Below are positions 1 through 11,306 of a DNA stretch of 64,000 nt, one piece after another (position 1 is the stretch's first letter; the number at the start of each line of letters is the position of its first letter). The stretch is from Allacma fusca (lineage: Eukaryota > Arthropoda > Collembola > Symphypleona > Sminthuridae), in NCBI GenBank assembly GCA_947179485.1, contig OX359245.1:291001-355000 (forward strand). The letters are read 5' to 3'. The notes under the pieces were generated by a model. That model was not told where the DNA came from and searched no databases. It saw only the letters and a list, made by a program, of their open reading frames with translations. The translations under genes were made by a program, and so were the position numbers.

Positions 1-289
1 TTTAGGTACAAGTTTTATTCAGTAGTTGTAGTGTTTTTTTTTCGAATGAATCTACTAACCTATTGAAATTTTTAATTTAATAATACATCGTCATGTTAGA
101 ATATCCTTTATAGTTCAGTTAATTTTTTTATCGAATAAATAAATACATGCCGTACAGTAATGTATGATGCTCAAGGGAAAAAATGAATTACCGCACATTT
201 TTTTATATCCAAAAAGCCGGGGTACATTTACCATTACAATTTGATAAGTACAATTTGGAGGGAAGCCGTATGGGTGGGCTCGTAGCAGG
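1..289. other. Left flank of Polinton-1, no gene seen
   Basis: AT-rich sequence without a convincing ORF or recognisable repeat. It ends at the 6-bp target duplication of the Polinton. Confidence 0.5.
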
Positions 290-295
290 CTTGTG
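290..295. repeat. Target-site duplication of Polinton-1 (CTTGTG, partner CTTTTG at 22564-22569)
   Basis: CTTGTG lies directly outside the left terminal AGAAGACC and CTTTTG directly outside the right terminal GGTCTTCT. Five of six bases agree. Polintons make 6-bp duplications, so this fits one insertion event followed by one later substitution. Confidence 0.7.
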
Positions 296-800
296 AGAAG
301 ACCAGAAGAGTCGATTAAAGGAATAGTTAGTTCCTAAGGGCATACGAAAGTCTATAAGGACTATAAACCTGTTTTTATCCATAATAAATGAGTGTCAGTT
401 GCTACACGTTGTAAAAAAGCATACAAATTATTTGAGGTTGAAAATGTACTAACGCAGCCTGTCTACTTCATACAGCGAAATTAATTGGAACAAAGTGTGG
501 ACAGTTCAGTTCACAGTAAATAATATTAAATCATTGTCACCAAATTAATTAATTAAGAAATACATTTTCATATTTTGCACCCAGCACTTGCAACCATCAC
601 TACGATTCAATTTGTATTTGTTTCTGCAATGAATGTCATAAGAGGTGGGGAAAGAGACGCATGGTGATTGGAGTCCTGGAGCTACCAGTCCAATTTCCAA
701 GAAGACGCACGGGGATTGGTGTAAGTAATTTACTTTGTTACTACTGTCGCGTAGATAAAAGCGTAATTAGTTGCCACTGGAACGTTTTGTATAGCAAGCC

Positions 801-847
801 ATGAAGTTGGAGTTTGGAATTGTTCTTGCGGTTTTCCTCATCGATGT
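801..847 (+). other. Possible signal-peptide exon of the TIR membrane gene, left copy
   Basis: An ATG at 801 opens a short hydrophobic stretch (MKLEFGIVLAVFLID) that looks like a signal peptide and hits a stop at 879. The same stretch exists in the right TIR (ATG at 22058). If cut at a GT after 847 it ends in phase 2. That fits the right-copy downstream exon but not the left copy, where a 1-nt indel at the start of the next exon changes the phase. A stronger donor consensus (GTAAGAG) lies at 966, after another ATG at 956. The first exon is not resolved. Confidence 0.3.
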
Positions 848-1082
848 GTCAACACTTTTTGTTTTTTTTGTCTTGGCCTAAATTATTATTGTTAATTTTT
901 GTCACTTGAAGTTTCTTTCTTCTTCGACCTGTAATTTGTTTGTTATAAAGTGGATATGGATAGTGGTAAGAGACTTGTTTGAGTCTACAATAATAATAAT
1001 TACTATTGATGCGTTAATTAATTTGTGGCTGAAAAAAATTCTTATTGAAGAAGTGCAGATAATTATTATTTTTATTTAATAG

Positions 1083-3528
1083 TGTGCGCTTCCCTCCTCT
1101 CTTGTCTGGACTGTACAAGGAGTCCAAGCTGTGACTGGGGAATACTTTTTGGGCAAGCCGGAAAATGTTTCGAGAAACTTTCCGAGTTGGGAGATGACGT
1201 ACTTGGGGTTGCTCGATTTCCTGGTGAATGTAATCAGCCAGGTTGTGCCGAGACCATTGTGTGGACTATTTCAACGATCAATTGGTTTGCAACTGGTATT
1301 AATTGGTTAAACATTTATTTTTATATTTGTGGTTTAACTCTTGGCAGCCATTTTTGTCAGTGAACTTGGCATCCTATGGACTTGGCATCCCTTCCACTTG
1401 GCATCCTTCCACTTGGCATCCCATGGACTTGGCATCCCTTCCACTTGGCATCCTATGGACTTGGCATCCCAATCACTTGGCATCTCTCCACTTGGCATCC
1501 TATGGACTTGGCATCCTTCCACTTGGCATCCTTTGGACTTGGCATCCCATGGACTTGGCATCCCTTCACTTGGCATCCCTTCACTTGGCATCCCTTCACT
1601 TGGCATCCCTTCACTTGGCATCCCTTCACTTGGCATCCTTTGGACTTGGCATCCTTTGGACTTGGCATCCTTTGGACTTGGCATCCCATTACTTGGCATC
1701 CCAGTGACTTTTTTACTGAATTTTTACAGCATTCATAACCTTTATACTACATTATTTAAAGCAATAATTTGGAAAATGATTATTCCGTAATGATGCTGTA
1801 TTCTTGAGTCGCAGAACTATACATGTTATCCTATATACGCAGAGAAAGCAATTTTAAACTAGAGATAAGCCAAGCTGGATGAAAACAACAAGGGTAGTAT
1901 TCAAACTAACAGAATCCTTGAGCTTCGTATTAAATTACGCTGATGAAGTGAAAATCCGAAACGAAAAATGTAGTCTAAAACGTTATGCTATAGTAACACA
2001 TGCCAAACATGACTCAATCTTTGTATTGACTCACTTTTACTCATTACGCTTCTGGCATTTGATCAAGTTTGAGCTTGTCCCTTTGTATTGAAAACTTGTA
2101 GAAATATCTTTTGAGAAAATTTAAATATTTTAAAATTGTGTTCACGTACATTTACACCGAGGGGATTTTAATCGCAGAAATGAGCGACGTTCCTGATTAC
2201 AGTAAGTAGTATTAAATCATTTGTGCAGTAATAAACAACAAATTCAGTTCCTTCTTTGAAAAATGTCTGAGTTTTTTTGCGTTGCTAAAAAAAATTAGTT
2301 ACGAGATAAAAATCTTTGAGTACGCTGAATTTTTCTCGACGCTGATTTATTATTTGAATTGTTGTTTCTTCCAGGTTGCTTCCAGCAGTTTAGGGAAAAT
2401 CACTGCCCTTCTTGCGTTCTGGATGGAGGATTATTCTTTCGTCTGTTCAACAACTCTTATTGTTGCACCTACGACCTCTCTGCAGTGGATGGAGGAATTG
2501 TCAGTGTTATTTCGAACTCGACTGCTTGTCCAGTTATTTCGAATAATAATGGGCAGAATACTGATGATGGGTTTGGAGGTTTCGGGCTCGTCCCTCTGCT
2601 TTCGTCTGCTGCCATAGGTACGAATAATCACTTTACACACAATTTATTGAACTAACTTGCCAACTAATCATTAAAATAATCAAGACCAGTGCTTGTATTT
2701 GCAACTTGCGGGACACAGTGTATTTTTCATTAAGTATAGAATAATAGAGTGGAATATTTTTTTCTTCAATGATTCATTGTATTTCCAAACTGATTCTCTT
2801 GTAAATCATTATTTTTAAAAGGAGCTGCCTGTGCCGGTGGGATTTTTGTTGCTGGCTGTTGTCTCTGGAGGAGCATCTTAAGGTGCTGGGGCCGTCGTCG
2901 CCAGGGAAATTTTGCTCACCCTCGGAACAACTCGGCAACTTCACCCACGGAGAATATTGAAATGACTCCTCTTCTGTTGAATAATGATGCTGCTGCTGTT
3001 GGGGCCGCTCCTCCGAGTGCCGAACGAGAAGATAACAGGAGGACGGCTGCAATGGTACTGAACACTCCAGACGACGCCTTAGTGACCGGAGGAAATGAGG
3101 TGAGACGAGAGCAGCAGACCACTCCAGCACAGGGATTGCAGAGGTCCTACGGCTCCATGGGATCTGCCCATGGAACGGAAGAGTCTGAAATTACGGCCGA
3201 GCCTTTGTACGATGAAGTGCCTTTGGTTGAAGAGGCACGTGGGCATGTTATACCTACAACGGGCCGAACACCTTTCCCTCCGCCACGCGAAAGAGCCGGA
3301 TCGTACAATCAGGGTCGTCGTCGCCGCTTGAATGATGGCCCATACAATCAGAGAGGGAGGAATTATGGTGACGTTGCCATAATTAATGTTGGAGAATTGG
3401 CTGTTGCAAATGATGAAGACGAAGATGTCGAGGATGAGCGAATGCTTCAAAAGCTTCGCATGTGGGGAAAGACTGGCAAAGTCCGGGTCGTCAAGAAGCG
3501 AAGCGACACGACTTCCCTCTCAGAATAG
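1083..3528 (+). CDS. Left-TIR gene: predicted type I membrane protein with Cys-rich outer domain
   Basis: Predicted exons are 1083-1295, 2178-2201 (24-nt micro-exon), 2375-2617 and 2822-3528. All internal junctions are phase 1 with GT-AG borders, and the frame stays open to the TAG at 3526. Exon 1083-1295 lies inside the TIR and encodes a cysteine cluster (SCLDCTRSPSCDW then GKC) that resembles a PSI domain. The third listed exon adds a second Cys-rich segment (CFQQF, CPSC, CC) with possible N-glycosylation sites. Exon 2822 begins with a hydrophobic segment ending in CLWRSILRCWGRRR, so one membrane span is followed by a ~225-residue tail rich in acidic, Arg and Pro residues. I infer a surface glycoprotein of the element; a captured host receptor-like gene is possible. 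The 5' exon is unresolved and no named family was recognised. Confidence 0.6.
1365..1707 (+). repeat. 15-16 bp minisatellite at the inner end of the left TIR
   Basis: Tandem units of the form CTTGGCATCC plus CTTCCA, TATGGA, TTTGGA or CTTCA, with five exact CTTGGCATCCCTTCA units in a row near 1555-1630. It lies inside the predicted 882-nt intron of the left membrane gene. ORFs through it in every frame are repeat artefacts. Confidence 0.95.
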
Positions 3529-4135
3529 GAGGCCGACTTTTAATTTTCTTTTCTAGCCCTTGGCATTTTTTTTATTTAATTTTTATTGCAATCAATCATT
3601 GTAATATATTATTGTGTTCACCAATTTTTAATGTTCCTATTCGTAAACAAAAAGGTCAGAGGGAAACAGCGCAATGAGTAATAGACAGGAAGTAAATCTC
3701 AAGTATTTCATTAATATCAAGTTCCTTCCCCCGCCTCCAGAAACCAAAGTACAATCTTCAACTACATACGTAATATATTTTAAGATTTGTTTTTACAGAC
3801 AACAGCAACTACGAGAAGAAGAATTATCCTGCAGGAGTTATGGTGTGTAATGTATTTAATACATCTTGAGCTTTTTTTATATTTTTACACAGTTACATAT
3901 AGTACATAGTGTAATCAGTCGTAGCTACCACAGAACTATCCTCAAATTATACCACGATTCCAGCCTAATGAAATAAATTCTGTGCGTTTTTTTATTCATC
4001 TTCATATTATACAAGGACTGAACTGGCCTCATGTTTATTTTCTCCACTCTTGTAAATTACGACGAGCAGTTGCATTTTAAATTTTGACTGTGTAGCATAG
4101 AGCAATATTTGCGCTTCATTGTCATCAGCAACCAG
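3529..4135. other. Non-coding stretch in Polinton-1
   Basis: AT-rich 3' flank of the membrane-protein gene. No ORF or structure that I can support. Confidence 0.5.
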
Positions 4136-4385
4136 TGCTCGGCACGGGTATGGGTAATACTCGGGTAAACGGGTATGGGTACGGGTATGGGTACTACCCG
4201 GGTACGAATTTTGTGTACCCGAACAATTCCGGGTACTACCCGGGTACACTTTGGTCGGCTCAAAATTTCGGGTACGGATACGGGTATGGGTACGGGTACA
4301 AGGATTTCAAAATGGGTAAATACCCACCGGGTACGGGTATAATGGTGTCATTTACCCGTACCCGCCACCATTGTACCCGAGTATT
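4136..4385 (+). repeat. Degenerate GGGTAC/GGGTAT hexamer repeat, possible hAT-derived fragment
   Basis: It starts CAGTGCTCGGCACGGGTA and then runs as imperfect GGGTAC/GGGTAT hexamers, switching to the complementary orientation (TACCCG) towards the end. The start resembles a hAT terminus (CAGTGC) and the make-up recalls the hexamer-rich hAT elements at 32122, 41799 and 44599. I found no matching right terminus or 8-bp duplication, so it may be a fragment. Confidence 0.6.
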
Positions 4386-4700
4386 TGGATATGTTGAGAT
4401 TTGAGACATTTTGATGGATTTTATGAAAATAATGGAACTTCCGTTGGAAAATTCTGTCGGTATTTTTAGTAATTCTGAATGCATATAGCTTATTGTTTAT
4501 ACCCTTTTAACCTTACAACATGCAGTAACTGTATTTCAGACTGTGTTGCTAAAATATATATTTATATCTATAATATATATTTTTATGGAAACAGGTTTTA
4601 GGAAGAATAATTAATAAACGGACGAGGAATAATATCAAAATAGAAGTGGAGAATAGGATTCAACGACATTTTATACAAAACGTCTTTATAATAATATTGT
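4386..4700. other. Non-coding stretch before the helicase gene
   Basis: AT-rich, with a short TA-rich run near 4550-4585. An upstream helicase exon was looked for here and not found. Confidence 0.45.
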
Positions 4701-4711
4701 AATTTGTAACT

Positions 4712-6276
4712 GGTAAAACAACTACATTGGCTCACATTAAGTTTTTATTGGAAACAAAGAAAAGGAGTGATCCTGGTTTTGATTTTAAATTCGCCGTACT
4801 AACTGGTACTTTAGCATTCCAACTGAAAATCCAAACAATCCACAGTGCTTTCAAGTTACCAGTTAAATTTACGCAGGGATTTTTGGAAAAAATAAAAAAT
4901 GGGTCGGCCTATTCTCCAGCAGTTCTTACAGAATTTAGGAAAGTGCGTTGGTTGATACTCGATGAAATGAGTTTGATTTCGCTGCGATTATTACATGCCA
5001 TTGATTTGATAATGCGCTCTGGTGACGATTTCTTCAAGGACGAACCCTTTGCTGCGAGGTCTATAGTGATCTGTGGTGATCCCTTGCAAGTAAGCAAATA
5101 AATTTCCCCAGCTGATTTAAAGATGTAAAAAATTCTATGAGTGGCAAAAACATTTTATTTTGAAAAACGTTATAGCCATTGACTGTTGCGGACCATCCAG
5201 TCTTCTACCCAGCATACCAATTGGATCGCCATCCTTTTTACGAGACATCCCGTGCATACTGCAACATAACTGATGTGTTTCGCTTGACAAAACAACAGCG
5301 GCAATTTGGTGATTGTGAAAACCAGAGGATGTTCCGCAGCTTTCTGGTTCGACTACGCTTTGACTGCACACACCCCGAAGACATTGATTACCTTCGTTCC
5401 AGACAGCAAGCAAATTTACCCGCGGAAGAACAGGAAGGATTTCGGCGAGCTCTACACGTATTCTCGCTGAAGCGGGATGTGAGGGCTCATAATATGTACG
5501 GGAGAAAATTATTACTTGTACTTGAATGAATAGCTGCAAAAATAAATTACGAAATATAGTCGAAGTGGGACGACAACAATTATTATATATTGTACAACCA
5601 TTAATATTTTGTTTTTATTTAAAGGAGAACATTGCGCCAAGAATTCCCAGAAAACGAAATAATAAGTATCTCGAATGGAATCCATCCGTTACATCTCGCG
5701 ATATCGGCTCCAGTGTTCATTACAAAAAATATAATTACCGATCTGGGGGTGACAAATGGTTCACGAGGCTTTGTACGTGACATCGTCTTTGAGGAGGAGG
5801 AGGACGACGGCGCACCTGCGGCCAATTTTCAGGGCCTGTTATCGGCACGCAAAGTGAAATGTATCATTGTAGAAATTGTAGGCTATGGTGGTCCAACATA
5901 CACTACGCTACGGGGGCAGGGCTTTCCAATCTTCAAGTACGACGATACTGTATATTGCCACACTGCTACGGAGTATGTTCAAGTGAAAGCCTTTCCTTTG
6001 GAAATTGGCTACGCAACTACAATGCACAAAGTCCAGGGCTTGTCACTTACAAAGCTGGCAGTTCATTTGGGTGTCCGAGAGCTATGGACCAAGATGGACT
6101 ATCTTTGCTTGTCTCGCGTGCAACGATGGGACCAAATAATGTTCACGGATGACCACCTTGCCAATGACCGGCTAACAAACCGATCGGATGAGTTTCGTGA
6201 AGCTTCCAAACTGCAAAAGTTTAAAATGGCTCGATTGAGAAAGCTATGGACGGCGAGGAATGCACAAGTGAAGTGA
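4712..6276 (+). CDS. Pif1-like SF1 helicase, 5' part damaged
   Basis: Predicted exons 4712-5089, 5176-5495 and 5625-6276, with GT-AG introns of 86 and 129 nt in consistent phase. Visible motifs in order: remnant of Walker A (TGKTTT near 4712), Walker B LILDEMSLIS, motif III VICGDPLQ, then after the introns the segment TDLGVTNGSRGFV and the C-terminal motifs TTMHKVQGLSL and LCLSRVQ, as in Pif1/RecD-type helicases. It probably unwinds DNA during element replication. It converges on the polymerase gene. A stop lies a few codons before the Walker A remnant and the upstream glycines are missing, so the P-loop is incomplete. Polinton-2 carries a homologue in the same place. Confidence 0.8.
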
Positions 6277-6447
6277 AAAAAGGTTTGGAGTGTTGATTGT
6301 GTTTGGTTTTTAAAAACAAATGCACCATTAATATTTATTCCCATTTTTTTCGATTATATTTAGCAAGTATAACATTGACAAAATGAATGTCGTGCACACA
6401 AATGTCTGTAAATAAATTTTTGGTTGTTGGTAATACACAGCAATATA

Positions 6448-9400
6448 TCAGTTACTTTTTTCGGGAGCACAAAACCCATATGGAAAGCTACAATTGTAAT
6501 TGTTTTCGGCTCTAAAGATTCTTACAGTGTTTAAATAGTTAAACCCAGTCATACGTTCCAAACCAATATATACGGTACTGCCTTTGCAGTGAATCGAGCT
6601 CATATTTAACTTGACAGGCGGATGTTTCCTCGTCGCAGTTTTATATGAATCATGAGTAAACCCACTGCTTACGGCTCTGGAAACAGAACCACATTGAATT
6701 TTTCCGCCATCACCAATAAATGTCGACATCGAGTATTCTTTTGCCCGCAAGGCAATTAATTCTCCTATACATAAACTTTCCACCTTTAACCTCCCAGCAA
6801 TTTGACGGCCACTCAATCGTAAATTAAGGTACTTTGACCCAAACAGTTTAAAGAGTGGGTGCGATTCCGGAAGCTTTGAAAAATCAAAACTCGTGTGGTT
6901 TCTAGCAATTGTAGCCAGAAACCGTATCTCGGACTCGCAAAATATTTCGAGAAAATACCCGTCTGTATCCACATATAGTAAATCGCAAATGTATTTTTAC
7001 ATTTCTGGTAGTAGGTGTAGTAAAGAAAAAGTTTGCTCAGCTCTAAAATAGAAAACCCAATTAACTGAACATTGTTGTTGTTCAGTCGTTTAGGAGACAT
7101 GCTAAAGACACTACAGTCCGGGGTCAAAGCATTATAATCTTTGCAATGTGGCGAAGTAGTTAATTTATGGCATTGGGCTCTGTTACTGCAAAATACTGTA
7201 GAGTTCCAATATTTATTTGAGGACACGAATTTGCCACTCAAGTTATTCGCGCATGCTTTGTTCAAATTACCTACAATTTCATTCGGGGCATTCTTTCTTT
7301 GCAGTAGAAGAAAATCAATGTAGGACTCAAATAATTTGGTCTGCCGGAATTTAATTCCGCACGGAATTTTCCCAATTCTCAGGCCAAATGAGGGAAAGTA
7401 TCTTAGCAGTCTACCGTGCACCAGATACTTGGTTTTATCAAAACAGGTTGCCATTAATTTCTTGTCGGATTGCCAAGCAATACGAAAGCATTCTTCGCTG
7501 CTCCTGCTCCTGCTACTACTACTATTACTACCGGAACTGGTAAGCTGCTCGTCTCGTACAAAATAAGAAAGTATTAAATGCTGAAAGCCTAAGGGTAGAC
7601 TCGCCGTATCCCTATGTAAATCGGGAGGATACAATAGGTCGACTTCGAGAATGTAATCAACGTCTCGTGAAGGCTCATCCAGAGTAATTTCTCGCCAATG
7701 CTGTCTGGGAGGAAACATCAAGGCATTCAGCTCCACCCTGTCCATCCATTCATAATTGCCAGAGGGGAAATAGAAAGATTTCATCGTGAATGGGTACATT
7801 GAGTTAACGTCAAGGTGTGCGAGAAATGACCGGGGAGAGCTGGGATCAAAGCCACCATGTCTGGTATTCCATAGATTATTGGCTCGCTTTATTTTTGCCG
7901 TATTATAGCAAATTCCGCCCCTTATATTAGATTTAATTAGCCCGACTATTGTAGGGTCTCTACACATTTCAATTTTCGTTTTGCTGTAGAACAAAAAAGC
8001 CTGAAATGTATATGCCGATATGGTGGGAACTCCGGTTGGGTCCAGCTTAAAAGAATTATATGCGCTCTGCCTATACGTCTCCCAAAAGCAGGCAAGCATA
8101 CTGGATTCGATACAATTGTAACATTCCGTAAGGCCAGCCACGCCATTAATTTCAAACATCTGGCAGAGTAAATTAAAGGTACGGAATTGTTTATCGTCAA
8201 TGTGATTCAATTTGTCTTGCCTCGATTCTTGCCTTTCCGATTTCCGCTTTAAACTGTCGAGCCGACGGGGGTTCCGAGTGGATTCTTCCACATCCGGTGG
8301 CAGCAGTAGATCATGTTCGAGGATATTTTCGAGCAAGGGTAATTTACAAATCAATTGTGTCGTCGCCTGCAGCTTGTCGAATGGGATAATGACACGAGGG
8401 AAAAATGACTTGAGGCATTCCTCCAAAATAATCGCTGAGCTAGACTCCCCCAGCCCTAGACTGGCAGAAAAACTTTCGAATATTTGTTCGTTTACAAAAT
8501 TCATGGAATTAGTGATTCTTATTTTTGCCTTTCGGGTCCGGCCTGTAAACTGACCGCCTGATCCATTGTGAATCCCACCGCCCAGCTTGGGAATATACAT
8601 ATTATCAGAAGCTATTTCAATCTGTAAAATTTCATTTGGAGATTTCGCCAGTACTTTTATATCAGACGTCTTGTATAGACCAGCGTTTAGACCATGTAAT
8701 TTAGATTTAAAATTCAGAGGACGCGTCGAATGACAAATAACTGGCACGGACGTTTTTGATAGGATTTTCAAGTTACAGTACTGACATATAACAGCTTCAA
8801 TTTTTCCTCCCTCGCCAAAATGGTTGTGATGCAGTGTCCGGAGTACAGGCTTTGTTGAACAGGTCTGGTAGATATTTTTATCTTCAACTTCTAATATGAT
8901 TTTCTGTTCCTCATTGGAAATTGTCGTCAGCCCATCTTGCCAATTTTCATAATCCCAAGGTATCTTATAACTGTACTGACTATTCAGTTTACTTTTATTT
9001 GTAAAGGCGGACTGGCAAAGCTGGCAATGACTTATACGTTCGAATTCAACTAGCTCGTCCATCGTCGGCTGTCGAAAAAAATTTGTATTCCGAATGACCG
9101 TCAATAATTGTTGGGCCCAAAAAAACATTCGCTGAAAAAACGCCCCGTCACACATGTTCCGTCTTCAGCCGTGTAATGCTCGACAGCGACAACATGCGTA
9201 TTTTTTGTAATTTTATTACCATTGAGCTCCATAGAATCTTGGCGAACAATCACAAATGAATATGCCCTTAAACCACTGGAATCAGCGTCTTCTTCATTCG
9301 TCGGTTTGCCCTTTCTGTTCTTTTCCACACCACCCTGGAACGTAACGTATATGACAAATGGGAACGGCAGCGTTAAATCAAATCGACTAAACTCTAGCTT

Positions 9401-10816
9401 TGCTCCGATTGGTGGAATATTTTCTGTGGGCTCATCTATTATACAGCGGGTGCTTTGAAAATCATTTGGAAGGTTGCCATTTGCGATATTTATTATATTA
9501 TTGACTGCATTCAGCGTGCACTGGTTAGTGATGTGGGCGCGGAAGGGTTTTTCCGTACTAAAATAGAGTAGGCATTCTTTACAAACGCGAGTATTACATT
9601 TTCTTGGGCTTAAACGGGCGAAAAATTTATCCATAGAATTTACAAGTACAAAATGGAACTTGTCACGATGTTCTACTCCACCACCACCATTTGGCGACGC
9701 TGGTAGTTTAATCAAAAATAAATTGACCGTTCTTGAGTATGCGAAGGCGCTCCTACGTATGACAAGCACGCGTTTATTTTTTTCGTGCGATAGAATGTTA
9801 ACGCACACCTTGTTATTAGTTTCAAACCGACTGATTCTTTCATAAATCCCACTAATATCTTGGCACTCTGTACACACTCCGGTAAAATCGAGTTTTGAGT
9901 AATACCGGCGCCATGTCCTACAGGTTTTCAAGTTATATTTCTTATGCTTTGGAATTAGTTTGTTGGCCGCTACTGCTTCGTCCCAAAAAAGGCCGGCAGT
10001 TACACATACCTTGAAACATTCTGTTTTCGTCTTAAAATTGATTATGCCCTGAGCCCTAAACGGCATTTTTATGTACTCACGAATTTGAACTGACTCCAGT
10101 GGCCGATACTCAGCAACTTTAATCTCCAATGATTTAATTAACTTTCCATGGAAATTGCTCCCATTTTGAATAAAAACGGATTGTTTGGTTGCAATATCAT
10201 CTGCGCAAGCCATAATTACATTGGAAATGTTTTCTGTTATAAACAGTATATGATGCTCACTTTGGAAGAAAAACAAGATGAGTTTAGTTCGTATAACCTC
10301 CTCACCCTGTACAATAGTCTGCTCAAGCTCCACACCCAGTTTCAAGGAGATTCTCAAAGATCCTTGTAAGCGGATAAGTTGTTCTAATAATTTTTTTAGG
10401 GGTTCAAAGAGCCTACTAAACACGTCATCAATATGTACAATATCTTCTGCTGTAAAATGATGGACATACGAGATTATAGCTCCATGATGAGACCTGCTGA
10501 ATTCCCTAAAGACGGACAAATCTAGTCGTTGTTGTTGTTGTTGTTGAGGAGGAGTCGTCGTCCGTTCAGGGGTTGTTGCTTCTGCGGCAGTGGCACTGGA
10601 CGTGGAGGCGATGACGACATTCTCCGCCGGAGGCGCCTCTACTCCTCCGCCATCCCCAACTTGATTGCTGTCTTCTCGACTACGACATACATGGACTCGA
10701 ATATCAACGCAATACCTTCGACACACGGGGCAAAAATGTTCCACCAAAATATGTCTGTCATATGGAATTTTGTTACGGCTGTAGAATGGGCAGTTGGGCA
10801 CAGAGCAATGAAAAAC
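6448..10816 (-). pseudogene. polB: Protein-primed DNA polymerase B (pPolB) with two frameshifts
   Basis: Three overlapping frames cover one long polymerase: 10816-~9140, ~9155-~6995 and ~6990-6448. The N-terminus has a C2H2/CxxC-like cluster (HCSVPNC, EHFCPVCRRYC). Polymerase motif A appears as HLDVNSMYPF, motif B as NKACANNLSGKF and motif C as YVDTDGYF, as in protein-primed family B polymerases of Polintons and adenoviruses. The Exo I region reads FVIYVTFQ; its Polinton-2 counterpart reads FVLVFDFE, so both exonuclease acids appear replaced. Both frameshifts are -1 and fall at a T6 and an A5 run. A stop precedes the splice-like acceptor at 10816, so a first exon is missing from this model. 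Confidence 0.88.
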
Positions 10817-10844
10817 CTACACCCGGGGGAAAACATGAAAATAA

Positions 10845-10994
10845 TTATTTTAAGTGTTTAAAATAGCGTAAGTTTTTTAATAAATTAGCCTGCCTACGGT
10901 ATATTTCAAACAACATACTTAAGTAATTAAATCTACCGGAGACAGTTGCACGTGGGTACTCTGTCCCAGAAAAGTCACCATCATCATCGGACAT
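10845..10994 (-). CDS. Small ORF, 49 residues, or first exon of the polymerase
   Basis: It starts MSDDDGDFSGTEYPR with an acidic N-terminus and ends in a basic segment. It sits just upstream of the polymerase acceptor at 10816. Donor-like GTs inside it end in phase 1, but the acceptor needs phase 0, so the link to polymerase is not demonstrated. Confidence 0.25.
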   Translation of the reverse strand: MSDDDGDFSGTEYPRATVSGRFNYLSMLFEIYRRQANLLKNLRYFKHLK

Positions 10995-11024
10995 TTTGGA
11001 AAAGAAATGCGAATTTCAAATAAA

Positions 11025-11248
11025 TCACAAGTTTTCAATGATTTCGTCATGGCCATCGGCCGTTCCGCACAGAGTAGTACGCCGACGCTGTTTTCTCATT
11101 GTCCCGTCGCATTGTCGTGCTACAAGTTTTTCTTGTAAAACCCAGAACGACTTTATCGCAACTTGCATTGCCATCATGGCACACAAAATGTACAGCACTG
11201 CAAATATTATAATATAATGTTGTGTAATATCAGTAGGTTCACTAAAAC
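11025..11248 (-). CDS. Membrane-protein exon (single hydrophobic span)
   Basis: The open frame has no ATG before a ~24-residue hydrophobic segment (HYIIIFAVLYILCAMMAM) and is preceded by TTTTAG, so it looks like a downstream exon. A basic tail follows (MRKQRRR). Its place between polymerase and the conserved small genes matches a membrane-protein gene in Polinton-2 (32044-32779), which also has a single span followed by VAIK. I infer a conserved small membrane protein; the upstream exon was not found. Confidence 0.45.
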
Positions 11249-11306
11249 TCAAACGCAAGCTTCATTCACAATTGTGTAATAGCAATAATAATGACATTAA
11301 TAATTA

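Larger units (their letters stand above)
296..1707 (+). repeat. Left TIR of Polinton-1
   Basis: It is the near-identical reverse complement of 21181-22563. The outer ~1 kb aligns almost base for base with rare substitutions, a T8 versus T10 run (about 862-869), one single-base indel near 1090 and a 4-bp indel at the exon donor near 1297. The inner ~340 bp is a minisatellite whose unit order differs between the two ends. The TIR includes a protein-coding exon (1083-1295). Confidence 0.93.

Noticed and set aside
1303-1790. Several overlapping ORFs on both strands rich in LASLHLAS or GCQVKGCQV
   Set aside because: Translations of the TIR minisatellite in different frames; the same occurs at 21132-21551.
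2282-2617. Alternative open frame through exon 2375-2617
   Set aside because: It has no in-phase partner exon; the Cys-rich frame joins all neighbours in phase 1.
4135-4404. ORF with a GYGYGYG repeat
   Set aside because: Product of the GGGTAC/GGGTAT hexamer repeat, not a protein gene.
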